Source of the DNA: Balneolaceae bacterium
Lineage (GTDB): Bacteria > Bacteroidota > Rhodothermia > Balneolales > Balneolaceae
DNA length: 37,306 bases
Assembly: GCA_007127745.1 (NCBI GenBank)
Contig: SKYV01000117.1
Span: 1-37,306 of the forward strand
Direction of reading: 5' to 3'
In this document: positions 8,928 to 17,892 of the stretch, in pieces
Layout: each line of letters starts with the position of its first letter
Position numbering within the stretch: position 1 is the first letter of the stretch
Program-made: the position numbers and the translations under genes
Notes under the pieces: model-generated
Told to the model about the DNA's origin: nothing
Databases searched by the model: none
Seen by the model: the letters and a program-made list of their open reading frames with translations, nothing else

Positions 8928-9640
8928 GATTCATCCGGGTTTTTCGGATTTAACGGACGAAGAGCAATTTCATTGACCAGAAAATTGTCGGGTGTTTCAA
9001 GCAGATGGATCAGGGTATCTGCAACGTCATCTGGTTGCAACATATTTGAATGAGTGCCTCCAAACTGGTCGAAAAAACTGGTGGCAATGGAGCCGGGAAA
9101 CATGGTTGTTACTTTAATTTTATCGTATCGGAGCTCCTTAAACAGTGCTTCGCTGAATCCCCTCAGGCCAAATTTAGTGGCATTATATCCGGATAGCTGC
9201 GGATTTCCAAGCAGGCCCGCCACAGAAGCAATATTCACAATGTGGCAATGCCCGTCATATTTTTTCATCAGGGGCACGACCTCTCGTGTGAGATAGAAAA
9301 CACCGTTCAGGTTTGTGTTTACCATGGTATGCCAGTCATCCAGCGAAACGTCTTCTACATTTCCAAAGAGCCCGAGTCCGGCATTATTAATCAAAATATG
9401 CGGGTTTTCATCTCCTGAAAATTGGCTTTTAATCCAGGATCTGATTTCTTCATGCCGTGTTACATCAGCCTGAATGGGGGAGAATTGATTGCCCAGTTCA
9501 TTTTGAATTTCCATCAGACGATTCAGGCGTCTTGCCAGCCCGTATACTTTCGCCCCTCTCTCAATCAACTTTTTACTGAAGGAAATGCCGATTCCACTGC
9601 TCGCCCCGGTTACAATGGCAATTTTATTGCTTAAATCCAT
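8924..9640 (-). CDS. Short-chain dehydrogenase/reductase (SDR) family oxidoreductase
   Basis: This 238-residue classical SDR has the cofactor motif TGASSGIG at about residues 11-18, NNAG at about 85-88, the catalytic serine in NIASVAG at about 137-143, and YNATK (Tyr/Lys pair) at about 153-157. GLARRLNRL after the second strand carries arginines consistent with NADPH preference (inferred). The length and FKELRYDKIKVTTMFPGSIAT segment resemble FabG/YdfG-like reductases, but the substrate is not predictable. It overlaps the DUF4296 gene downstream by 4 bp and is divergent from coaX. The second SDR in this window (12816-13601) is a different subtype, not a tandem duplicate. Confidence 0.9.
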   Translation of the reverse strand: MDLSNKIAIVTGASSGIGISFSKKLIERGAKVYGLARRLNRLMEIQNELGNQFSPIQADVTRHEEIRSWIKSQFSGDENPHILINNAGLGLFGNVEDVSLDDWHTMVNTNLNGVFYLTREVVPLMKKYDGHCHIVNIASVAGLLGNPQLSGYNATKFGLRGFSEALFKELRYDKIKVTTMFPGSIATSFFDQFGGTHSNMLQPDDVADTLIHLLETPDNFLVNEIALRPLNPKNPDES

Positions 9641-9764
9641 ATTTACTCTTTACTATTGCTTACATTAACATTTAGAATTTGTATAAACTGCTTAGACGTT
9701 TCAAATTTAACAAACAATCCGACTGCAGCGTTTAAAATTGCAAGATCAGCGAAAAACGGATGAA

Positions 9765-10493
9765 ATGAAACCTATTTATCTTGATATCGGAAATACGAAC
9801 GCAAAAGTGACAGAATATACAGGGTCAGAATGGAGAGTGCTGTTTTCCGATTCCATCCGGCAAGTAGAGGCTCTTGTCGAAATTTTTCAAACACAATTTT
9901 CTACCCGCAAAGTGATAGCCAGCTCCGTACGCCGGGATATTACAAAGCAATTAAAACAACGGCTGCCTGATTTCAGGTTCAGGGAGATCCGCTTTAGTGA
10001 TATTCCCGCAATGCAACTTAATTACAATACACCTCAAACCCTGGGAATGGATCGTTTTTTGACGTGCCTGGGAGCTGTTTCTCAAACAAATCAGTCTGCC
10101 GTGGTGATTGATGCGGGCAGTGCCTGCACGGTAGATTTTATGACGGCGGATTTTGTATTTCAGGGAGGGGTGATTTTTCCCGGGCTGAAAGTACTGAAAA
10201 GAACTTTTAACGAGGAATTACCTGAGCTGCCGGTTCCAAAGCCGGAAATACCGGATGAATGGCCGGGCAGGTCCACCGAAGATTCTATCCGGTGGGGATT
10301 ATATGGCGGATACAAGGCTGCTCTGCAAAAATTTATCGATAAATACAGGGAGAATAATCCTGAGTTGACCATTTACCTGACCGGGGGGAGTGCTGCCGAT
10401 GTTCAGCTATTGTTTGAAGCAGAAGTAGAGTTTAGTGTCAATCCGTTTTTATTGTTTGAGGGGATGAAAGTAGCATCGGAACGGTGGCTATAA
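9765..10493 (+). CDS. coaX: Type III pantothenate kinase
   Basis: CoaX phosphorylates pantothenate, the first step of coenzyme A synthesis, in the cytoplasm. From ATG 9765 the protein is 242 residues, normal for the family. The ORF-track start at 9738 is a TTG and adds nine unconserved residues. ASKHA-fold motifs are in order: DIGNTNAK at about residues 7-14 (phosphate 1), GMDR at about 94-97, DAGSACTVD at about 115-123 (phosphate 2; most homologues have T at the fourth position), and GGVIFPG at about 131-137. It is monocistronic as far as visible, divergent from the SDR and convergent with udk. Type III enzymes use ATP weakly and are not inhibited by CoA. Confidence 0.93.
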   Translation: MKPIYLDIGNTNAKVTEYTGSEWRVLFSDSIRQVEALVEIFQTQFSTRKVIASSVRRDITKQLKQRLPDFRFREIRFSDIPAMQLNYNTPQTLGMDRFLTCLGAVSQTNQSAVVIDAGSACTVDFMTADFVFQGGVIFPGLKVLKRTFNEELPELPVPKPEIPDEWPGRSTEDSIRWGLYGGYKAALQKFIDKYRENNPELTIYLTGGSAADVQLLFEAEVEFSVNPFLLFEGMKVASERWL

Positions 10494-10676
10494 AAACTAT
10501 CAGCATAAGATCAATGCACTGTCGGTGTCGGATCTGTGCCATTTCAAGGCTTATCAACGGATAGAATTGACCGATGCAGGGCACTCTATAGATATCTGGT
10601 GTCCATGCCTGAATCAGTAGCCTGTTTGGAGTTTGAGATTTCTTCTAAATTTTGGCCAGCACTTGAAAACAAGATC

Positions 10677-11297
10677 CTAAAGGTGCCCTTCAATCCGTGC
10701 AATCACCATTTCAAGGGCAACATTGTTTTCACCGCCCCGGGGAATGATGATATCAGAGTAGCGTTTACTGGGCTCAACAAACTCCAGATGCATGGGGCGA
10801 ACATATTTTTCATATTGATCGAGAACCCCGTCAAAATCGCGGCCGCGTTCGGTAATATCCCGTTTGAGGCGCCTGATCAACCGTACATCATCATCTGTAT
10901 CCACAAAAATTTTTATATCAATCCGTTTGCGCAGTTTGGGTTCGCTGAAAATCAGAATGCCATCGACAAGTATAATTTTTTTGGGGAATGCAGTTATGGT
11001 ATTCGCTGAACGGGTATGCTCTACAAAATCATAAACCGGTATGTCAATTTTGTAACCATTTACCAGGGCATCAAGATGGCGGATCATCAGTTCGGTTTCG
11101 AGCGATGTGGGATGGTCGAAGTTCTGTTTTTTGCGCTCGGAAAAAGGAAGGTGGCTTAAGTCACGGTAGTACGAATCGTGCTCTATAATCAATACTTTTT
11201 CTCTGCCGATTCCCTCCACAATTTTGTTTACAACCGTGGTTTTTCCCGAACCGCTGCCTCCGGCTACTCCCAAAATAAGTGGGGTGTCTTTAGTCAT
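10677..11297 (-). CDS. udk: Uridine kinase
   Basis: From ATG 11297 the protein is 206 residues (MTKDTPLILGVAGGSGSGKTT), matching standard Udk. The longer ORF-track start at 11399 is not an ATG-supported family start. The Walker A motif GGSGSGKTT lies at about residues 13-21. DHPTSLETELM, VPVYDFVEHTR-like (here IPVYDFVEHTRS) and FVDTDDDVRLIRRLKRDITERGRD are hallmark Udk segments, with the LID arginines. It phosphorylates uridine and cytidine to UMP and CMP in pyrimidine salvage. Its start overlaps the last 8 bp of the upstream amidase gene, so the two are probably co-transcribed and perhaps coupled, although their functions are unrelated. Confidence 0.95.
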   Translation of the reverse strand: MTKDTPLILGVAGGSGSGKTTVVNKIVEGIGREKVLIIEHDSYYRDLSHLPFSERKKQNFDHPTSLETELMIRHLDALVNGYKIDIPVYDFVEHTRSANTITAFPKKIILVDGILIFSEPKLRKRIDIKIFVDTDDDVRLIRRLKRDITERGRDFDGVLDQYEKYVRPMHLEFVEPSKRYSDIIIPRGGENNVALEMVIARIEGHL

Positions 11298-12552
11298 TAC
11301 TGGCTGTACTGTTTTGGCGTACGGTTTTATCGTGTTCCACTTTAAAATCCCGGATTGCCCGGAAGATGGCTGAAGCCAAAATGGTTTGGCCGTATTCACT
11401 GGTCATATAACGGGCCTCGTTGGGATTGGAAACAAAACCAAGTTCAACCAGTACAGCCGGCATGGGCAGGTTCCACAGCACTACAAAGCCAGCCTGTTTT
11501 ACACCGCGAGAACGGCGCTGAGCCCTTGTTCTGAACTGATCTTCAATCATGGAGGCAAGGCGTTCGCTTACGGCCATATTTCCCGCATTGGCCAGTTCGT
11601 AAATCAAAAGTTCTTCTTCGCTTAGTTGCATCGGCCCGCCGCCCTCTTCAAGTTCGATTACACTATTTTCCCGTTTCATAGCTTCCAGGGCCGATTGGGT
11701 TCGGGCAAGTCCGAGAAAATAGATCTCTGAACCGTATGCGTGTACATTCCGGGCAGAGTTGGCATGAATTGAGACAAACAGATCACCATTTGCCTGCGAT
11801 GCTATACGTCCGCGTTCTTCGAGTTCTACAAAACGGTCGTCGCTCCGGGTATATACGACTTCCACTTCCGGCATGTACTGGTTGATGTAGTCTCCCACTC
11901 GTTTTGCCACTTCCAGTGCAATATCTTTTTCACGGATGCCAAGCTGGCGATTCACTGCTCCGGGATCGCGGCCGCCATGTCCCGGATCGAGAACAACCAC
12001 GTTAATATTTTCGCCATTTCTGATTCGTAAAAATGAATCATCTCCATCATCGAATGTAAAATCAAACGATGGAATATCCTCTTCTTCCTGATAGTCAAAC
12101 CAGTAGATGAAGTCGGAGTTCGATGCGATCTGATCAATTTCACCGGATGTGGATTGTTCGAATGCAATGAGCAGGTGCCGCCCGTTTTGATCCTGATAGG
12201 CATTGGCTTTGTAATATTGATCCTCTTCAAGAACAATATCAGTTCCAAAGCCGGAGTGGTTGTTGTGATAGGTAAAGTTCTGAACTATTTCGTGATCATC
12301 AGGCAGGGTAAAATCAACAGGGTCAAGGCCCGGCGCGTAAATCATAAACTGAATTAAATCGGGAGCAGGATGGGATATTTTGAATGAATCGGCCGGTTCG
12401 GTGAGATGGTATCTCACCACAATTCCTTTTCCGTCACTTCGTTCGGTTACCGATACCCTTTCCAGATCTGCCTGGGCGGAGAGGTGTACAGGCAATAGCA
12501 ATGCGAATATACCTGCTACGACAAGAATGGCAAGAATCTGTATTCTTTCCAT
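11290..12552 (-). CDS. N-acetylmuramoyl-L-alanine amidase (Amidase_3)
   Basis: This 420-residue periplasmic amidase cleaves the lactyl amide between MurNAc and L-Ala, typically to separate daughter cells. It has an N-terminal hydrophobic signal (ILAILVVAGIFALLLPVHLSAQA). A beta-rich region at about residues 30-130 resembles an AMIN domain, followed by a linker and the zinc amidase domain. Zinc and catalytic motifs: LDPGHGGRDPGAVN at about residue 188, REKDIALEVAKRV with the Glu ligand at about 206, FVSIHANSA at about 258, and VLVELGFVSNPNEA near residue 375. An acidic insert (VIELEEGGGPMQLSEEELLIYELAN) sits where AmiC-type enzymes carry the regulatory helix that blocks the active site, so activation by an EnvC/NlpD-like partner is plausible (inferred). 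It overlaps udk by 8 bp. Confidence 0.92.
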   Translation of the reverse strand: MERIQILAILVVAGIFALLLPVHLSAQADLERVSVTERSDGKGIVVRYHLTEPADSFKISHPAPDLIQFMIYAPGLDPVDFTLPDDHEIVQNFTYHNNHSGFGTDIVLEEDQYYKANAYQDQNGRHLLIAFEQSTSGEIDQIASNSDFIYWFDYQEEEDIPSFDFTFDDGDDSFLRIRNGENINVVVLDPGHGGRDPGAVNRQLGIREKDIALEVAKRVGDYINQYMPEVEVVYTRSDDRFVELEERGRIASQANGDLFVSIHANSARNVHAYGSEIYFLGLARTQSALEAMKRENSVIELEEGGGPMQLSEEELLIYELANAGNMAVSERLASMIEDQFRTRAQRRSRGVKQAGFVVLWNLPMPAVLVELGFVSNPNEARYMTSEYGQTILASAIFRAIRDFKVEHDKTVRQNSTASND

Positions 12553-12815
12553 TTTCAGGGATTTAGGGTGTGTAACAATGTCTGGATGATATTATCTCTA
12601 ATGTACTGAAAAAATTAACAAAACGATAAATATCCTCTTCAACATATAAAATTCTGTATTATAATAGTTCTATATCAGGAGCAGAGTAAAAAAAATTATG
12701 CACAATACTTCCGTGATTGGGTGACAAATTAAAACCTACACAATGAAAGGTTTCTGTAATTCCGAAGGTCCGTCAGTCAAACTGCCTGGTGCAAAAAACA
12801 TGAAGATTGTTCGGG

Positions 12816-13601
12816 TTAATCTTTACGCTGCTGGATGAAGCGTGCCACTCTGGTTACAAAACTCCGTGGTGATATTCCTACAGCTTTTGGAATGAATTTA
12901 TTTATCAAACCGTAAATAGCCACTCTTTTTCCTTTTATCATCGTCTTATAGCCATATTCGGCTATTTCTTTGGAAGTTGCAACCGGGAAACGGTCGAACA
13001 GTTTGGACTTTTCCATATTGGCTTCTTTTTGAAACTCGGATTCGGTGGGTCCGGGACAGAGGGTTGTAACTGTAACACCGGTATCCTGGAGCTCATTGGC
13101 AATGGCTTCGCCGAAAGAGAGTACATAGCTTTTGGTGGCATAATAAACACTCATCAGAGGGCCCGGCTGAAAAGCTGCTGTGGAAGCAACATTCAAAATG
13201 TATGCACGGTTTTGTTTTATCATCTCGGGCAAAATGAGATGGGTCAGATGAGTCAGCGCCCGGATGTTCAGATCGAGCATGGCAGCCTGCCTGTTCCAGT
13301 CCGATTCGTGAAAAAACCCGTAATCTCCTACACCGGCATTATTGACCAAAATCTGCACGGAAATAGCATTTTCCTGTACAAACTCAAACAATTTTGGAGG
13401 AGCTTCATGCTCGGCCAGGTCAACGGTAAAAAACATCACATCCACGCCAAATTCAGTTTCCAGTTCATTTTTCAATTCCATCAGGCGTTGTTCACGCCGT
13501 GCTGTAAGAAGCAGGTTATGGCCTTCCCGTGCACAAATCCTTGCAAGTTCCATTCCAATTCCGCTTGATGCTCCTGTGACTAATGCTGTGTTTGGCTGCA
13601 T
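12816..13601 (-). CDS. Short-chain dehydrogenase/reductase (SDR), DltE-like subtype
   Basis: This 261-residue SDR has TGASSGIGMELARICAREG at about residues 9-27, TARREQRL after the second strand (NADPH-type arginines), NNAG at about 88-91, the serine in NVASTAAFQPGPLMSVYYATK and the YxxxK pair at about 157-161. After the fold core it carries a C-terminal tail (FIPKAVGISPRSFVTRVARFIQQ) typical of the 'SDR family NAD(P)-dependent oxidoreductase' group often labelled DltE-like. The substrate is unknown. It is flanked by 264 bp to the amidase and by the USP terminator upstream, so it is probably transcribed alone. Confidence 0.9.
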   Translation of the reverse strand: MQPNTALVTGASSGIGMELARICAREGHNLLLTARREQRLMELKNELETEFGVDVMFFTVDLAEHEAPPKLFEFVQENAISVQILVNNAGVGDYGFFHESDWNRQAAMLDLNIRALTHLTHLILPEMIKQNRAYILNVASTAAFQPGPLMSVYYATKSYVLSFGEAIANELQDTGVTVTTLCPGPTESEFQKEANMEKSKLFDRFPVATSKEIAEYGYKTMIKGKRVAIYGLINKFIPKAVGISPRSFVTRVARFIQQRKD

Positions 13602-13711
13602 AATTTATAAGATGATTTGTTTCGAATCGGGAGTATGGTAAAAGATAACAAATCCTGAGACAGCAGTTTAAGAAAGGATTTTTAGATCCTCTGGCAGACC
13701 TGGTTTCACAA

Positions 13712-13760
13712 AATAAAAAAAGCAACAGGCCTCCTGCTATGAGCGGGAAAACCTGTTGCC
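13712..13760 (-). terminator. Rho-independent terminator of the universal stress protein gene
   Basis: Read on the minus strand, GCAACAGG...CCTGTTGC forms a perfect 8-bp stem around a 22-nt loop that itself contains CCCGCTCATAGCAGG-like pairing, followed by TTTTTTATTTT. It starts about 30 bp after the USP stop codon, which is the expected distance and orientation. Confidence 0.85.
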
Positions 13761-13791
13761 CCAACGAGGTGTATTTATGATATTTTTCTTC

Positions 13792-14646
13792 TTACGATGT
13801 TTCTTTTTCTTTGTCGCCGACAAACACCAGAATCGGTACTGTGGTGTAAATGCTCATCTGTTTCGTGTGATTTTTCTCCATCAGCATGCCAACAACGGAT
13901 TTTTTATACCGGTTCATTACAATCATCGAAATGGAGTATTCCTTTACAAAATCGGAGATTCCATCAAAGAAGTCTTTTCCGGTTTTCAGGTGAAATTCAA
14001 CCTTTTTATACACTTCTTTTTCTGCGGTCAGCTCCTTCAACCCTCTGAATTTGATGTCGGTTGACAAGTCACTTTTTTCTGATACATGAAGCACATGAAT
14101 ATCAGAATCAAAGAGTGAGGCAAAATCTGCTGTTTTTTCCAGATTCCTCATATCGTTGTGCCGGAAATTGGTTGTGAACAGAATATTGCTGAAATCCACG
14201 GACGTAATATTCTCGGGAATGGCCAGCACCGGCTTATGTGATTTAAGTAAAATATCGGTTGAGACACTTCCGAAAAGTGCCTTTCTGGATGAATTTTCAG
14301 TGGCGCTGCCAAGGGTGACGAGGTCGATATTCAGGTCGTCGATGGCCTCCAGAATTTGAGAAACCGGCTTTCCGATCCGGATTTTAGAGTCTACTTTAAT
14401 TTTTTCGCCTGATTTATTTTGAGTTACCGACTCCTTCATTTTTTCCAGATGCTGTTCGGCATTTTCTTGTAAATAGTCGAGCACCCCGTCGATGTTGGAA
14501 GGAAAATTAAACGGCGGATCGATTACATGCAGTAGAGTGATACGTGCTCCTACAGCCCCGGCAATGGCAGATGCATACTTCAGGGCATTTTTGGAACATT
14601 CAGAAAAATCGGTTGGAATGAGTATACGTTTAACAGATGAAATCAT
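13792..14646 (-). CDS. Tandem-domain universal stress protein
   Basis: From ATG 14646 the protein is 284 residues (MISSVKRILIPTDFSECSKN). This start is preceded by GGAGAG at ideal spacing. The ORF-track start at 14724 is a TTG and is rejected. Two UspA domains lie in tandem. The first (about 1-150) has KRILIPTDFSE, ITLLHVIDPP and GSATENSSRKALFGSVS, close to the ATP-binding G-x2-G-x9-G-S pattern but degenerate. The second (about 160-280) has FSNILFTTNF, DIHVLHVSE and MIVMNRYKKSVVGMLM, with no glycine motif. Tandem Usp proteins act in the cytoplasm during stress or energy limitation, without a defined reaction. A 12-bp palindrome lies about 150 bp upstream, and a terminator follows, so it is a single-gene unit. 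Confidence 0.9.
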   Translation of the reverse strand: MISSVKRILIPTDFSECSKNALKYASAIAGAVGARITLLHVIDPPFNFPSNIDGVLDYLQENAEQHLEKMKESVTQNKSGEKIKVDSKIRIGKPVSQILEAIDDLNIDLVTLGSATENSSRKALFGSVSTDILLKSHKPVLAIPENITSVDFSNILFTTNFRHNDMRNLEKTADFASLFDSDIHVLHVSEKSDLSTDIKFRGLKELTAEKEVYKKVEFHLKTGKDFFDGISDFVKEYSISMIVMNRYKKSVVGMLMEKNHTKQMSIYTTVPILVFVGDKEKETS

Positions 14647-14798
14647 AGCTCTCCGGTCTTTTTTATTTTGACCCTGTTTTATAAAACAATGTATAAATTC
14701 TTTGTACGGAGTGTTATACAGCAAGGGATGATGCTGTAGTCAGGGAAAACCTGAGGAGATGGAATGTTACGAAAGCTGTATTAAGAATTATTTAAAAA

Positions 14799-14810
14799 TT
14801 GACCGGTCAA
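14799..14810 (-). promoter_or_regulatory. 12-bp palindrome TTGACCGGTCAA upstream of usp
   Basis: TTGACCGGTCAA is a perfect palindrome in the gap between the valS stop (14825) and the usp start (14646). Its TTGACC half could overlap a -35 element reading toward usp. This is an operator-like arrangement, but no regulator family was matched to it, and a 12-bp palindrome is expected about once by chance in this amount of intergenic DNA. Confidence 0.3.
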
Positions 14811-14824
14811 ACTGGCGTCTCTCA

Positions 14825-17512
14825 CTAATTCTCAAATTCAGAAAGCTGGGCTTTGAGCTTTTGCAGGTTGGTTTCTGCATCGCCCATTTTTTGGCGCTCT
14901 TTCTCCACCACGGCTTCGGGAGCGTTTTCCACAAATTTTTTATTGGCCAGTTTTTTCCTGACTCCTTTCAAAAAACCTTCGGTGCGCCCGATCTCTTTTT
15001 GGATTCGCTCTTTCTCTTTTTCAAAATCGATCAACCCTTCGAGCGGAACGTAGATTTCGGAGCCGTCAACCACAGCGGAAGCAGAAGCTTTGGGTTTTAT
15101 TGCGTCTATAACAAACGAAATCTGCTCTACAGGCAGCAGTTTTCTGTAAATCCATTCAGCCGATGATAACTGACCGGCAAGTACACCGTTTTTAGGTTTT
15201 ACGTGGATGGTAAGCGGTGCTTTCGGAGCCAGGTTCATCTCTGCCTGGATGTTTCGAACAGCCGATATTTGTGATTGTACTGTTTTGAACAGTTCAACAG
15301 AGTCATCAAACGTTTGCCCGGTATCCTCCGGCCAGGAACTGACGGTCAGTGCTTCTCCGCTGCCACGCTCCTGAATACGCTGCCAGATCTCTTCGGTGAT
15401 GAACGGCATGAAAGGATGCAGCATTTTCATCAGCAGCTCAAAAATCCCGAGTGCACGCTCCAGGTTTTCTTTCGGCATCTGTTTGTTGTAATCATCTGCC
15501 TTGCACACTTCGATGTACCAGTCGCAAAAATCGTCCCATATCAGCGAATAGATTTTTTTCAGCGCTTCGTTGAGCCGGTATTTCGAAAAATCATCTTCCA
15601 TCTCACGCAATGTGGCTTGTAGCCGTCCCATCATCCATTTATCGGCAATGTTTTCGGGATCGATTTTCGTGGTTGGCTTGTAGGTTCTCCCGCTTTCCAT
15701 GTTCATGGTGAGAAAACGGTACGCATTCCAGATTTTGTTGGAGAAATTGCGTCCCTGTTCGCAAAGGCTCTCTTCAAAAAGAAGGTCGTTGCCGGCGGGA
15801 GAGGAGAACAGCATGCCGGCCCGCGTTCCGTCGGCACCGTACTGCTCAATCAGTTGCAGTGGGTCGGGTGAATTTCCCAGCGATTTCGACATCTTCCGGC
15901 GCTTTTCATCCCGCACAATCCCGTGGTAATACACATTGCTGAATGGTTTTTCATCTCTAAAAGCGTATCCCGCCATAATCATCCGGGCCACCCAGAAAAA
16001 CATGATTTCCGGGGCTGTAACAAGGTCATCGGTCGGGTAGTAGTAGCTTATATCTTCGTTATCGGGATCTTTAAACCCGTCAAAAACGGTGATGGGCCAA
16101 AGCCACGATGAAAACCAGGTGTCCAGAACATCTTCATCCTGGCGAATCTGAGATTCATCAAGCCGCGAATTGCCGGATTTTTCTCTCGCTTTTTCGAGGG
16201 CTTCACCGGCGGTTTTGGCAATCACGTAATCGTCATCTCCATCGCCGTAATACCAGGCCGGGATGCGCTGTCCCCACCAGAGCTGACGCGAGATACACCA
16301 GTCGCGGATGTTTTCCATCCAGTTGCGGTAGCTGTTTTTGAATTTGGCAGGATGGAATTTGATTTCATCATTCAGGACATGCTCCAGTGCGGGTTTGCTC
16401 AGCTCATCCATCCGGCAAAACCACTGAAGCGAAAGGCGCGGCTCAATCACCGAATCGGTCCGCTCGGAATAGCCGATACTGTTTTTGATATCTTCAACTT
16501 TCAGGAGCAGCCCCTCTTTCTCGAGGTCTTTTACGATTTTTTTGCGAGCCATGAAGCGGTCTTCGCCGGTATAAAACCCGATGGAATCTGTAACGGTTCC
16601 GTCAGGATTAAACATGTCCACAACGTCAAGGCCGTGTTTTAGTCCCAGCTCATAGTCATTTGGGTCGTGGGCCGGGGTAATTTTCAGGCATCCGGTTCCG
16701 AACTCGGGGTCCACATAATCGTCGGCAATAATTTTCACTTCCCGGTTCACCATGGGGATGATGGCAGTTTTTCCAATCAAATGGCTGAATCGCTCATCCT
16801 TTGGGTTCACACAAACTGCCGTATCCGCCAGAATGGTTTCCGGGCGGGTCGTGGCGATGACGACATGTTCATCCGAATCTTTCAGCCGGTACCGAACATG
16901 GTAAAATCTAGATGTAACTTCTTTGTGGATCACTTCTTCATCACTCAGGGCGGTTTGTGCGGTGGTATCCCAGTTTACCATCCGCAGGCCGCGGTAAATG
17001 TAGCCGCGATCGTAAAGATCAATAAAACAGTCAATAACCGCGTCATAGAGGTCATCTTCCAGAGTGAAACGGGTTCGCTGCCAGTCGCAGGAGGCGCCCA
17101 GTTTTTTGAGCTGTTGAAGAATGATGCCGCCGTGTTCGTCGGTCCAGTTCCAGGCATGCTGCAGGAATTCTTCACGGGAAAGGTCGCTTTTTTTGATGCC
17201 TTCTTTGCGAAGTTTCTGTACAACCTTGGCTTCAGTGGCGATGGAGGCGTGATCGGTTCCAGGCACCCAGCAGGCGTTTTTGCCCAGCATCCGGGCGCGG
17301 CGCACCAGAACATCCTGGATGGTATTGTTGAGCATGTGGCCCATATGCAATACGCCGGTTACGTTGGGAGGGGGGATGACTACGGTGTAAGGTTCGCGTT
17401 TGTCCGGTTCGGAGTGAAAATATTCGTTTTCTTCCCAATACTTGTACCACTTTTCTTCGGTGACATTGGGATTGTAATGCTTGGGGATGTCCTGTGTGTT
17501 AGTTTTTGCCAT
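14825..17512 (-). CDS. valS: Valyl-tRNA synthetase
   Basis: From ATG 17512 (MAKTNTQDIPKHYNPN) the enzyme is 895 residues; the GTG at 17536 in the ORF track only adds eight residues. Class I signature HMGH lies at about residues 56-59 (PPPNVTGVLHMGH) and KMSKS at about residues 541-545. The CP1 editing domain is present (TTRPETILADTAV, DPEFGTGCLKITPAHDPNDYELG), which hydrolyses mis-charged Thr-tRNA(Val). The anticodon-binding helical domain and the C-terminal coiled-coil arm (FEKEKERIQKEIGRTEGFL to the end), specific to ValS, are complete. It charges tRNA(Val) in the cytoplasm. It reads toward usp with 178 bp between the two starts and stops. Confidence 0.98.
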   Translation of the reverse strand: MAKTNTQDIPKHYNPNVTEEKWYKYWEENEYFHSEPDKREPYTVVIPPPNVTGVLHMGHMLNNTIQDVLVRRARMLGKNACWVPGTDHASIATEAKVVQKLRKEGIKKSDLSREEFLQHAWNWTDEHGGIILQQLKKLGASCDWQRTRFTLEDDLYDAVIDCFIDLYDRGYIYRGLRMVNWDTTAQTALSDEEVIHKEVTSRFYHVRYRLKDSDEHVVIATTRPETILADTAVCVNPKDERFSHLIGKTAIIPMVNREVKIIADDYVDPEFGTGCLKITPAHDPNDYELGLKHGLDVVDMFNPDGTVTDSIGFYTGEDRFMARKKIVKDLEKEGLLLKVEDIKNSIGYSERTDSVIEPRLSLQWFCRMDELSKPALEHVLNDEIKFHPAKFKNSYRNWMENIRDWCISRQLWWGQRIPAWYYGDGDDDYVIAKTAGEALEKAREKSGNSRLDESQIRQDEDVLDTWFSSWLWPITVFDGFKDPDNEDISYYYPTDDLVTAPEIMFFWVARMIMAGYAFRDEKPFSNVYYHGIVRDEKRRKMSKSLGNSPDPLQLIEQYGADGTRAGMLFSSPAGNDLLFEESLCEQGRNFSNKIWNAYRFLTMNMESGRTYKPTTKIDPENIADKWMMGRLQATLREMEDDFSKYRLNEALKKIYSLIWDDFCDWYIEVCKADDYNKQMPKENLERALGIFELLMKMLHPFMPFITEEIWQRIQERGSGEALTVSSWPEDTGQTFDDSVELFKTVQSQISAVRNIQAEMNLAPKAPLTIHVKPKNGVLAGQLSSAEWIYRKLLPVEQISFVIDAIKPKASASAVVDGSEIYVPLEGLIDFEKEKERIQKEIGRTEGFLKGVRKKLANKKFVENAPEAVVEKERQKMGDAETNLQKLKAQLSEFEN

Positions 17513-17892
17513 AAATAATCTGGAAGTACCAGGCACGCCAAAGGCCCGGAGAGTTACTTTATTCTTTTTCTATTTGGTAAATTCTTATTGAATGAATCCT
17601 AAATGTTACGACTTTGTACTAAAAAGGAAGGAAGTTTTTCCAATAAAAATTGTAATCAAGTTCAAAAATTCTTTTTAAAGTGCCAGATAAATAAAGTTGA
17701 GCTAAAACAAATTACAACAACTTCTTCGGTCAGTTCTCAGTCAGCAGATTTTTATCGTTCATTTCATCTTATTTGACCTGCAATCCCGAAAACTTGGGAT
17801 ATTGCTATCACGCTACTCGCGCCCAGCATCCCTGACCTACCGATAGATCGGGATGTCGCATTCGCGCCACCTGAACCCTGCACCTTGCCCGC
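17513..17892. other. Intergenic region between rsmB and valS
   Basis: This is 380 bp without a credible gene. The first part, upstream of valS, is AT-rich and probably holds its promoter, but no confident -10/-35 was found. The part nearest rsmB holds two small hairpins (ATCCC/GGGAT at 17783-17800 and CCGAT/ATCGG at 17840-17851) in GC-richer, repeat-like sequence. ORF 17853-18083 on the plus strand is a shadow. Confidence 0.5.
17783..17851. repeat. Pair of small palindromes after rsmB
   Basis: ATCCC-gaaaactt-GGGAT (17783-17800) and CCGAT-ag-ATCGG (17840-17851) lie 40 bp apart in the rsmB 3' region. Both are set in similar sequence (GGGAT followed by ATTGCTATCACGC or GTCGCATTCGCG). They look like degenerate members of an intergenic palindromic repeat. 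Neither has a T-run that would make it a clear terminator. Confidence 0.3.

Noticed and set aside
10536-11009. 157-aa plus-strand ORF
   Set aside because: Most of it is antisense to udk; no signal or domain pattern is seen in the non-overlapping 140 bp.
12655-12672. TATAAT-like sequence between the amidase and SDR genes
   Set aside because: It reads on the plus strand, where no gene follows, and no -35 is paired with it.
8924-13601. The two SDR genes as a recent duplication
   Set aside because: They share only fold motifs; length, C-terminus and substrate-region sequence differ.
16667-17518. 283-aa plus-strand ORF
   Set aside because: It is antisense to valS, covering its catalytic HMGH region; His/Phe/Val-rich shadow composition.
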